10,599 nt of DNA from Pseudomonadota bacterium (GTDB lineage Bacteria; Pseudomonadota; Alphaproteobacteria; Caulobacterales; Caulobacteraceae): NCBI GenBank assembly GCA_023416055.1, contig JAEZIH010000087.1, positions 1 through 10,599 on the forward strand, written 5' to 3'. The position numbers were made by a program, and so were the translations under genes. Within the stretch, counting starts at the first letter, position 1. Every line of letters begins with the position of its first letter. The notes below the pieces were generated by a model. It did no database searches and had not been told where the DNA came from. It saw only the letters and a list, made by a program, of their open reading frames with translations. Shown piece by piece: positions 1 through 4,590 of this stretch.

Positions 1-242
1 TAGAACTGGTTGCGCAGGATCATGAAGGTCCAGGCCTTCATGTTGGTGCCCATCTGATAGCTGGCGCGTGCGTCCCAGGCCTTCATCATGGCGTCCTGCG
101 CCAGATCGTCGGCCGCCGTCGGGTCGCCCGTCAGGGTGCGCGCAAACGCCCGCAGATGCGGGATGAGCGTGACCAGCTCCCTCTTGAAGGCGGCGTCATC
201 GGCTGAGGGAGGCTTGGGCGGCGAATTGGATACGCCGCTCAT
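1..242 (-). CDS. ecfG: EcfG-type general stress response sigma factor, N-terminal part (truncated by window edge)
   Basis: This is an ECF sigma factor that directs RNA polymerase to GGAAC/CGTT promoters during the general stress response; Caulobacter calls it SigT. Only the first 80 codons are present, and the C-terminal part (region 4) lies outside the window. Translation from the ATG at 242 gives a short Pro/Ser leader, then region 2: an LxPHLRAFARTLTGD helix followed by the DLAQDAMMKAW motif (region 2.1/2.2, core RNAP contact) and MKAWTFMILRNQF (region 2.3/2.4). The start codon overlaps the nepR stop as ATGA (242-239), so translation is probably coupled to nepR. The EcfG promoter at 482-506 would drive both genes, giving positive autoregulation. 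The family assignment is firm from sequence and context; the GSR role follows from the nepR/phyR neighbours. Confidence 0.93.
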   Translation of the reverse strand, partial: MSGVSNSPPKPPSADDAAFKRELVTLIPHLRAFARTLTGDPTAADDLAQDAMMKAWDARASYQMGTNMKAWTFMILRNQF

Positions 243-436
243 GCGCCGCCCTCGGTGGCGCGCTCGTCCGCGCGGCGCAGGATGTCGAGGAACTCGTCCG
301 GAACCGGCTCGTTCACGACCTCGTCGAACATGTGACGAAGCTTCACCCCGATCGCCTGCTGACGAAGGCGTGCTTCCTCGAGGGCCGCGCCGCCCTCGGG
401 CGCCGCCTTGCGGGAAGGTTTGGAATTTTCTGTCAT
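239..436 (-). CDS. nepR: NepR-family anti-sigma factor
   Basis: NepR is a small anti-sigma factor that binds EcfG and blocks it until phosphorylated PhyR takes NepR away. The ATG at 436 gives 65 residues. A GTG at 454 would add six residues (MAAVLS). I prefer the ATG, because an AGGGTGG-like sequence lies about 14 nt upstream of it, but neither start has an ideal ribosome binding site. The diagnostic core is LRQQAIGVKLRHMFDEVVNEPVPDEFLDIL. It forms the two amphipathic helices joined by the NEPVPxxF linker that are typical of NepR. The N-terminus (Thr/Glu/Lys/Pro/Ala rich) and the C-terminal tail look disordered, as is usual in the family. The stop codon overlaps the sigma-factor start (ATGA), fitting stoichiometric coupled synthesis. 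The gene lies divergently to phyR. Confidence 0.92.
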   Translation of the reverse strand: MTENSKPSRKAAPEGGAALEEARLRQQAIGVKLRHMFDEVVNEPVPDEFLDILRRADERATEGGA

Positions 437-481
437 CGATAGAACGGCCGCCACCCTGACGCTGTTGCTGCGAAAGCCGAC

Positions 482-506
482 AACGCCAGCCTTCGTCGAG
501 AGTTCC
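482..506 (-). promoter_or_regulatory. EcfG-dependent promoter of nepR-ecfG
   Basis: On the minus strand, GGAAC (506-502) is followed by exactly 16 bases and then CGTT (485-482). This matches the EcfG/SigT consensus GGAAC-N16/17-CGTT. Transcription should start near 475, about 20-40 nt before nepR. The site implies that the sigma factor activates its own operon and that of its anti-sigma factor. Confidence 0.88.
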
Positions 507-523
507 TGCCTTACGGAGGATTA

Positions 524-637
524 ATGCTCAAGCTTTCGTCCCCGGACGGGAACCGTGGCCTATTTGATACGTTGACCCGGCCTGCACAGGTCCCAATCTG
601 GACGGGACCGCTACCTTTGTCGGGGAATATTTCATGA
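524..637 (+). CDS. Possible 37-codon upstream ORF overlapping phyR start
   Basis: An ATG at 524 is preceded by a strong Shine-Dalgarno sequence (GGAGGA, 515-520, about 4 nt spacing). It opens a 37-codon frame beginning MLKLSSPDGN and ending at the TGA at 635-637. That TGA overlaps the phyR ATG (634) as ATGA. The peptide resembles no family I know. The EcfG promoter elements lie inside this ORF, so the phyR transcript started near 580 would lack its start. The ORF could only be translated from a longer transcript starting upstream. It may be coincidence; real coding status is uncertain. Confidence 0.22.
   Translation: MLKLSSPDGNRGLFDTLTRPAQVPIWTGPLPLSGNIS
549..573 (+). promoter_or_regulatory. 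EcfG-dependent promoter of phyR
   Basis: GGAAC (549-553), a 16-base spacer and CGTT (570-573) match the EcfG consensus exactly. Transcription is expected to begin around 580, leaving a leader of about 54 nt before the phyR ATG at 634. It is divergent from the nepR-ecfG promoter, and the two -35 elements are 42 bases apart, so both arms of the circuit should respond to the same sigma factor. Confidence 0.88.
622..626 (+). promoter_or_regulatory. Ribosome binding site of phyR
   Basis: GGGGA lies 7 nt before the ATG at 634 and supports that start. It would be present on the transcript predicted from the EcfG promoter. Confidence 0.6.
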
Positions 638-1428
638 GCCTGCTGGCCCGTCTTGCGCCGCATCTGCCCTACGTGCGTCGGTACGCCCGCGCCTTGACCG
701 GCGACCAGACCACCGGTGACAACTACGTGCGGGTCGCGCTGGAAGCGCTGGCCGCCGGCGAGCGCCAGCTTCCCGCCGACATGACGCCGCGGGTGGCGCT
801 GTATCACGTCTTCCACGCCATCTGGGCCTCGACCGGCGCGCAGCTCGAGGACAAGAGCGGCCTCGAAGGCCAGGACGACGCCTCGCGCCGGCTGATGCAG
901 ATCGCGCCGCGTTCGCGCCAGGCCTTCCTGCTCACCGCGCTGGAGGGCTTCACGCCCTCGGAAGCCGCCCAGATCCTCGACGCCGACGCCCAGGACGTAG
1001 AGCGCCTGATCGCCGAGGCGCAGTCGGACATCGACGCCGAACTGGCCACCGACGTTCTGATCATCGAGGACGAGGCCATCATCTCGGCCGACATCGAGAG
1101 CCTGGTGAAGGAGCTGGGTCACCGCGTCACCGGCACCGCCACCACCCATGACGAGGCTGTCGACGCCGTCGCCCGGCATCGTCCGGGTCTGGTTCTGGCC
1201 GACATTCAGCTGGCCGACGGTTCGTCGGGCATCGACGCCGTCAAGGACATCCTCAAGCGGATCGACGTGCCGGTGATCTTCATCACCGCCTTCCCCGAGC
1301 GGCTGCTGACCGGCGAACGTCCCGAGCCGACCTTCCTGATCACCAAGCCCTTCCAGCCGGAGACGGTGAAGGCGGCGATCAGCCAGGCGCTGTTCTTCCA
1401 TCCGTCGCGTCAGCGCGAAGCGGCCTGA
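634..1428 (+). CDS. phyR: PhyR, anti-anti-sigma response regulator of the general stress response
   Basis: PhyR is the master switch of the alphaproteobacterial general stress response. Once phosphorylated, its sigma-like domain captures NepR and releases EcfG by partner switching. The 264-residue protein has a sigma-factor-like N-terminal half (about residues 3-130) with sigma2-like (LAPHLPYVRRYARALTGD) and sigma4-like (SRQAFLLTALEGFTPSEAAQ) segments. A receiver domain follows at about 138-257. The receiver keeps the acidic pair E145/D146, the phospho-acceptor D190 (LVLAD), T218 in the FITAFPE segment, and K238 in TKPF. This is the FATGUY-type receiver seen in PhyR proteins. The length is normal for the family. 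The DNA-contact function of a true sigma factor is not expected. The gene is divergent from nepR-ecfG, has its own EcfG promoter and ends at a strong terminator. No PhyK-type histidine kinase is in the window; it may lie beyond the left edge. Confidence 0.96.
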   Translation: MSLLARLAPHLPYVRRYARALTGDQTTGDNYVRVALEALAAGERQLPADMTPRVALYHVFHAIWASTGAQLEDKSGLEGQDDASRRLMQIAPRSRQAFLLTALEGFTPSEAAQILDADAQDVERLIAEAQSDIDAELATDVLIIEDEAIISADIESLVKELGHRVTGTATTHDEAVDAVARHRPGLVLADIQLADGSSGIDAVKDILKRIDVPVIFITAFPERLLTGERPEPTFLITKPFQPETVKAAISQALFFHPSRQREAA

Positions 1429-1450
1429 CTGCCGATCCGGACACAAGAAA

Positions 1451-1485
1451 GGGCTCCGGTCTTCGGACCGGGGCCCTCTTTGTTT
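1451..1485 (+). terminator. Bidirectional intrinsic terminator between phyR and the convergent membrane-protein gene
   Basis: GGGCTCCGGTC (1451-1461), a TTCG tetraloop and GACCGGGGCCC (1466-1476) form an 11-bp stem with one G-U pair. A T-rich tract (TCTTTGTTT) follows on the plus strand. On the minus strand the same hairpin is followed by TTTCTTGTGT (1450-1441), so it can also stop the gene that ends at 1496. Confidence 0.9.
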
Positions 1486-1495
1486 GGGCGCTGTA

Positions 1496-1861
1496 TCAGC
1501 GAGCGGTTGAAGGCTCGGCCGAGACGACGGGAGCGTTGACGTTGGGGGCCTCGCCGGTCGGCGGGCTGGTCGGTTCGCCCGTCGCCGTGGTCGGCGCGTC
1601 GGCGGCCGGAATCTCGACCCTTTCGGTCTGGAAGGCCGCGGCGTCCACGGCCTGGTCGCCGTCGTTGGCGTTGGTGGCCGCGAAGCCGCCCTGGCTGACG
1701 AACCACATGCCCAGCAGCAGAATGGCGACGGCGGCCAGGGAGATCAGCAGCAGGGTCAGGATGCGCACCCCGCCGCGGCCGCCGCGGACGTACTGCGCCT
1801 CGACAGGGCGGCCTTCGTGCACCGCATCGGCGGCCTTGTCGTGTGGGGATTCATGGGTCAT
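1496..1861 (-). CDS. Small single-pass membrane protein of unknown function, candidate GSR target
   Basis: I do not recognise the family. The 121-residue product starts MTHESPHDKA at the ATG at 1861. That start is supported by GGGAGG (1873-1868) six bases upstream, and it is preferred to longer in-frame starts that would run across the promoter and the sRNA locus. The polar N-terminus ends in an Arg/Gly-rich stretch (R26, R29, R33). One strongly hydrophobic helix follows at about residues 34-55. The tail of about 65 residues is Ala/Pro/Thr/Glu rich, acidic and low in complexity. The positive-inside rule suggests N-terminus in the cytoplasm and the tail in the periplasm. A consensus EcfG promoter lies directly upstream, so the gene is probably a stress regulon member linked to the phyR locus. 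It converges on phyR and shares its terminator. A scaffold or envelope role is only a guess. Confidence 0.8.
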   Translation of the reverse strand: MTHESPHDKAADAVHEGRPVEAQYVRGGRGGVRILTLLLISLAAVAILLLGMWFVSQGGFAATNANDGDQAVDAAAFQTERVEIPAADAPTTATGEPTSPPTGEAPNVNAPVVSAEPSTAR

Positions 1862-1898
1862 GGCGGGCCTCCCGGCGGCTGTTGCGCGATGGAGGGTG

Positions 1899-1924
1899 AA
1901 CGCCGACGCCAGCGGAGCCGTTCC
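1899..1924 (-). promoter_or_regulatory. EcfG-dependent promoter of the small membrane-protein gene
   Basis: On the minus strand, GGAAC (1924-1920), a 17-base spacer and CGTT (1902-1899) match the EcfG consensus, with the longer of the two accepted spacings. The expected start near 1892 gives a leader of about 30 nt to the ATG at 1861. The site is divergent from the sRNA promoter at 1963. Confidence 0.8.
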
Positions 1925-1962
1925 GGCCCTCGCCCGACGCGCGAAAAAAGTTCGTCCGGGGC

Positions 1963-1987
1963 GGAACCCGTGCTTTGGCGCGCCGTT
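1963..1987 (+). promoter_or_regulatory. EcfG-dependent promoter of the sRNA
   Basis: GGAAC (1963-1967), 16 bases, then CGTT (1984-1987) is an exact EcfG consensus with the same spacing as the phyR and nepR promoters. No open reading frame starts immediately downstream. Instead, the predicted start (about 1994) coincides with the 5' edge of a long structured stretch ending in a terminator. Confidence 0.85.
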
Positions 1988-1993
1988 ATCGGG

Positions 1994-2111
1994 TGTGCGG
2001 AGGCGGCGACGCCCCCCCGACTTGAGACCGGCGCATGCCGGTCTGTCGCCTCCGCGCCTCATTCTCGATGATGCCACTTCGGCGGGCTCCAAGGGGCCCG
2101 CCTTTTCTTTT
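1994..2111 (+). ncRNA. gsrN: Candidate sigma-EcfG-dependent small RNA, GsrN-like
   Basis: The stretch lies between an EcfG promoter and an intrinsic terminator and shows no convincing coding. Its first part folds well. GCGGAGG (1997-2003) plus CGAC (2007-2010) pair with GTCG (2045-2048) plus CCTCCGC (2049-2055), leaving a small bulge. Inside this stem lie a run of seven C (2012-2018) in single-stranded sequence and a perfect 8-bp hairpin (AGACCGGC 2025-2032, loop GCAT, GCCGGTCT 2037-2044). An unpaired linker (2056-2080) leads to the terminator hairpin. In Caulobacter crescentus, GsrN is a SigT-dependent sRNA with a C-rich exposed 5' loop that pairs with target leaders such as katG. The promoter type, C-rich 5' loop and 3' terminator all match. 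The identification is by architecture and regulation; I could not align it to known GsrN sequences. Location beside phyR adds support for a GSR role. Confidence 0.72.
2081..2111 (+). terminator. Intrinsic terminator of the sRNA
   Basis: GGCGGGC (2081-2087), an 8-base loop and GCCCGCC (2096-2102) form a 7-bp GC stem followed by TTTTCTTTT (2103-2111). The U-run is only on the plus strand, and no protein gene ends before it, which argues for a non-coding transcript upstream. Confidence 0.88.
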
Positions 2112-2173
2112 GCGCCCGGCGCTGGACAGCGGGCCGGCCGCGGGCATGATGCCAGTCCACAAAGAAAACGTTC

Positions 2174-2178
2174 GGAGA
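2174..2178 (+). promoter_or_regulatory. Ribosome binding site setting the start of the oxidoreductase gene
   Basis: GGAGA lies 5 nt before the ATG at 2184. It decides this start over the much longer in-frame extension, which would run back through the sRNA and the opposite-strand membrane-protein gene. Confidence 0.7.
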
Positions 2179-2183
2179 TCACC

Positions 2184-3206
2184 ATGGCTCGCGTCAATCG
2201 GCAGTGGGTGCTGCGTCAGCGCCCGAAGGGTCTCGTGCAACCCGGCGACCTTGAGCTGGTCGAGGCGCCTGTCCCGGCGCTGAACGAGTCGGAAGTGCTG
2301 GTCCGCACCATCTACCTGTCGCTGGACCCTACCAACCGCACCTGGATGAATGATTCCGAAGGCTACCTCCCGCCCGTGCCGCTCGGCGGGGTGATGCGCG
2401 GCCTGACCCTCGGCGTGGTCGAGGAAAGCCGCTCGTCCCGCTTCCGCGCCGGCGACATCGTCACCCCGTTGTCCGGCGGCTGGGCCGACTACGCCGTGGT
2501 GCGCGAGATGGAGCTGCGGCCGGTCCATCGTGCGCCGGGCCTGCCGCTGACCGCCAACCTCAGCGTCCTCGGCATGACCGGCATGACGGCCTATTTCGGC
2601 GTCACCGACGTGCTCAAGCCGCAGGCGGGCGAGACGCTGGTCATTTCGGCCGCGGCCGGGGCGGTCGGCTCGATCGCCGGACAGGTGGCCAAGGCCCGCG
2701 GCGCGCGGGTCATCGGCATCGCCGGCGGTCCGGACAAGTGCCGCTGGCTGACCGAGGAGCTCGGGTTCGACGCCGCCATCGACTACAAGAACGAGGACGT
2801 CGGCGACGCCCTCGACCGCCTCGCCCCTGACGGCGTCGAGATGAATTTCGAGAACGTCGGCGGCGACATCATGATCGCCGTCTTCAACCGGCTGAAGACC
2901 CATGGCCGCATGGCTGTCTGCGGCCTGATCTCGGCCTACAACGCCACCAAGGCGCCGCCGTCGCCCAACTTCGCCCGCATCATCACCCACCGCCTGAACG
3001 TCCAGGGCTTCCTCGTGCTGGACTACGCCCACCGGGCCCGCGAGATGGTCGCCGAAATGGGCCCGTGGCTGAACGACGGCTCGGTCAAGTGGAAGGTCCA
3101 CGTCGACGACGGACTGGAAGGCGCGCTGGACTCGCTGAACCGCTTGTTCACCGGCGACCACGACGGCAAGCTGCTGGTGCGGGTGTCCGAAGAGCCCGCC
3201 GGCTGA
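2184..3206 (+). CDS. Zinc-independent NADPH-dependent oxidoreductase (medium-chain reductase superfamily, curcumin/alkenal reductase-like)
   Basis: The 340-residue protein belongs to the leukotriene B4 dehydrogenase / curcumin reductase-like branch of the medium-chain dehydrogenase/reductase superfamily. These enzymes use NADPH to reduce C=C bonds of alpha,beta-unsaturated carbonyl compounds. An N-terminal GroES-like domain includes the family motif IYLSLDPTNRTWM (about residues 43-55). MTGMTAYFGV (131-140) follows. The Rossmann domain has a glycine-rich loop AAAGAVGSIAGQVAK (156-170), then GGPDKC (181-186), NFENVGG (221-227) and the C-terminal GKLLVRV. Cysteine ligands for catalytic zinc are missing, as expected for this branch. 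It is a soluble cytoplasmic enzyme. The exact substrate is unknown; detoxification of reactive aldehydes or quinones is an inference. The following MaoC-like gene starts 11 bases after the stop and is probably in the same operon. Confidence 0.93.
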   Translation: MARVNRQWVLRQRPKGLVQPGDLELVEAPVPALNESEVLVRTIYLSLDPTNRTWMNDSEGYLPPVPLGGVMRGLTLGVVEESRSSRFRAGDIVTPLSGGWADYAVVREMELRPVHRAPGLPLTANLSVLGMTGMTAYFGVTDVLKPQAGETLVISAAAGAVGSIAGQVAKARGARVIGIAGGPDKCRWLTEELGFDAAIDYKNEDVGDALDRLAPDGVEMNFENVGGDIMIAVFNRLKTHGRMAVCGLISAYNATKAPPSPNFARIITHRLNVQGFLVLDYAHRAREMVAEMGPWLNDGSVKWKVHVDDGLEGALDSLNRLFTGDHDGKLLVRVSEEPAG

Positions 3207-3217
3207 AGGCGCCCCGG

Positions 3218-3625
3218 ATGAGCGAACCGCTCCACGTCCATTTCGAGGACCTGGCCGTGGGCGAGGTCGTGCCGCTGGGCGCCTGCGCCGTGGACGCCGC
3301 GGCCCTGGAGGTGTTCGTCGAGCGCTTCCTGCCGGGCTGGGACGGCGCCTACGGCGCCCCGGACTCCATGGTCTACGCCCTGTGGAGCCGGATGTTCGCC
3401 GACAAGGTCGCCGGCTGGGCCCAGTCCAAGGTGCTGGCCGTCGACGGCCTGCGCTACATGCGCAATCCGCCCGCCGGCGAGCTGATGCGCGGCCGGATGA
3501 CCGTCATGGGCAAGGACCCGGTCGGGGACGAGAAGGGCATCGTCATCGCCCAGCACGACCTGCTCGACGAGGCCGGCCGGCTGATCTTCTCCTGCCTGAC
3601 CCGCGCCCTGCTGGCCCGCAGATAG
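3218..3625 (+). CDS. Small MaoC-like (hot-dog fold) protein, probably not a typical hydratase
   Basis: The 135-residue protein starts at the ATG at 3218, with GAAGG eight bases upstream overlapping the preceding stop codon. It begins with HFEDLAVGEVVPLG (about residues 6-19), the opening of MaoC-type acyl dehydratase domains. It then has a helix-rich middle and strands such as GRMTVMGKDP and the IVIAQHDLLDEAGRLIFSCLTRALL ending, consistent with a single hot-dog domain. The hydratase motif, an Asp and His in a D-x4-H arrangement in the central helix, is not evident; that region reads FLPGWDGAYGAPDSMVYALW and contains no His. It may therefore be a thioesterase-like or purely binding hot-dog protein. 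The 11-base gap to the oxidoreductase gene suggests co-transcription and shared function on an acyl or enone substrate. The fold is likely; the activity is unknown. Confidence 0.78.
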   Translation: MSEPLHVHFEDLAVGEVVPLGACAVDAAALEVFVERFLPGWDGAYGAPDSMVYALWSRMFADKVAGWAQSKVLAVDGLRYMRNPPAGELMRGRMTVMGKDPVGDEKGIVIAQHDLLDEAGRLIFSCLTRALLARR

Positions 3626-3634
3626 ACGTCGGGC

Positions 3635-3669
3635 AACGAAAAGGCGGCCCGCCGAAAGCGAGCCGCCTT
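3635..3669 (-). terminator. Shared hairpin terminator between convergent genes (best for the sapC side)
   Basis: AAGGCGGC (3641-3648) and GCCGCCTT (3662-3669) form a perfect 8-bp stem with a 13-base loop. Read on the minus strand it is followed by TTCGTT, so it suits the SapC-family gene ending at 3700. On the plus strand the tail is only moderately T-rich, but the hairpin lies 15 bases after the MaoC-like stop and may serve both. Confidence 0.75.
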
Positions 3670-3699
3670 GTCACCTGTTGCTTGGGACCGGTCGCCTTG

Positions 3700-4494
3700 T
3701 CAGGCGTTTCCGGCCGCGGCCTGCTCGTTGGCGGCCTTCTGGAAGGCGATGGCCACCAGACGGTCCCAGCCGGCCAGCGAAACCAGGTGGGCGTAGATCT
3801 GGCCCAAGGCGCCGTTGTCGCGCAGCTCGACCAGCTTCTCGGCCGGCAGGGCCTTCAGCTTGTCTTCCGAGACGGCGAAGTACTCGGCGATCTTCTGCGG
3901 CGCGGCGGCGCTGCCGTCCGGGTTGCGCGGGGTAAAGGTCGCCTCGCGGACCTCCAGCAGCTGCAGGTCGTTGAGCAGCTTCACGAAGGCTTCGGTGCGC
4001 AGGCGCTCCTGCTCGAAATTGTTGCAGAACTCCATCGCCTGTTCGACGTACGGCGACGGCTTTCCGTCGACGAACAGCGGCTGCGAGCCGCCTTCCTTCA
4101 CGAACGGCGCGGCGCGGTCGACGCACAGGATCAGGCGCTTCTGCGACTCGTCATTGGCGAAGACGAAGGGATAGCGGCGCACGAAAGCCGGGATGTAGGC
4201 CTCCGGACGGAAGGAGCCGGTGGCTTCGACGAACAGGTTGTCGCCCTGGCGCAGGCCCATCACGGCCACGGGCTGGCGGTTGTCGCCGACGAAGATGACC
4301 GGATAGCTCAGCGCGGCCGGGGCGAACTCGGTGACGGTCAGCGGCACCAGGTGCGTGCTGGCGGCGAAGGCGTAGGGCTGTTCGCTCGGCTCGACGCCCA
4401 GGTTGCCGTGCGCCTCGACCGAGAGCGGCTCCGGCTTGCCGTAGAACAGGACGTTGCCCGAAAGCGGGGTGTCGTTGGCGGTGGTGTCGGTCAT
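3700..4494 (-). CDS. sapC: SapC family protein
   Basis: The 264-residue product is recognisable as a SapC-family protein, named after a gene of the Campylobacter fetus S-layer locus; the biochemical function is unknown. Typical features are the LVPLTVTEFAPAALSYPVIF segment (about 49-68), GLRQGDNLFV (80-89), IPAFVRRYPFVF (101-112) and the later ICVD-like LCVDRAAPFV, followed by a helical C-terminal half. There is no signal peptide or membrane segment, so a cytoplasmic location is expected. In Caulobacterales and xanthomonads such genes often sit beside TonB-dependent receptor genes in carbohydrate or nutrient uptake clusters. Here one lies 96 bases downstream of a zinc-type receptor gene on the same strand. 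A possible promoter in that gap suggests independent expression. The start is the ATG at 4494; no strong Shine-Dalgarno sequence is seen. Confidence 0.9.
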   Translation of the reverse strand: MTDTTANDTPLSGNVLFYGKPEPLSVEAHGNLGVEPSEQPYAFAASTHLVPLTVTEFAPAALSYPVIFVGDNRQPVAVMGLRQGDNLFVEATGSFRPEAYIPAFVRRYPFVFANDESQKRLILCVDRAAPFVKEGGSQPLFVDGKPSPYVEQAMEFCNNFEQERLRTEAFVKLLNDLQLLEVREATFTPRNPDGSAAAPQKIAEYFAVSEDKLKALPAEKLVELRDNGALGQIYAHLVSLAGWDRLVAIAFQKAANEQAAAGNA

Positions 4495-4533
4495 GGACGC
4501 GAAACGAGCTCTGGATGGAAAAAGGGAAGCGCG

Positions 4534-4562
4534 CTTCTAGCCCAGACCGTCCCGGGCGGCAA
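4534..4562 (-). promoter_or_regulatory. Possible housekeeping promoter of the sapC-like gene
   Basis: On the minus strand, TTGCCGC (4562-4556), 14 bases and GCTAGAAG (4541-4534) resemble the Caulobacter housekeeping pattern TTGACGS-N10-14-GCTANAWC. It would give a leader of roughly 30 nt. The match is partial, so this is tentative. Confidence 0.33.
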
Positions 4563-4590
4563 ACGGGGTTCCCCTCAGCGGGGCGCCGGC

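Noticed and set aside
511..1446. Long minus-strand frame opposite phyR
   Set aside because: It is a shadow of phyR: high GC leaves the opposite frame open, the composition is Gly/Arg/Val biased and low in recognisable motifs, and the terminator lies inside it.
2148..2172. Possible fifth EcfG promoter before the oxidoreductase gene (CGTT at 2169-2172)
   Set aside because: No GGAAC lies 16-17 bases upstream.
1536..2183. N-terminal extension of the oxidoreductase to about 556 residues
   Set aside because: It would run through the opposite membrane-protein gene, two EcfG promoters and the sRNA terminator. The ATG at 2184 has a good ribosome site and matches the family start.
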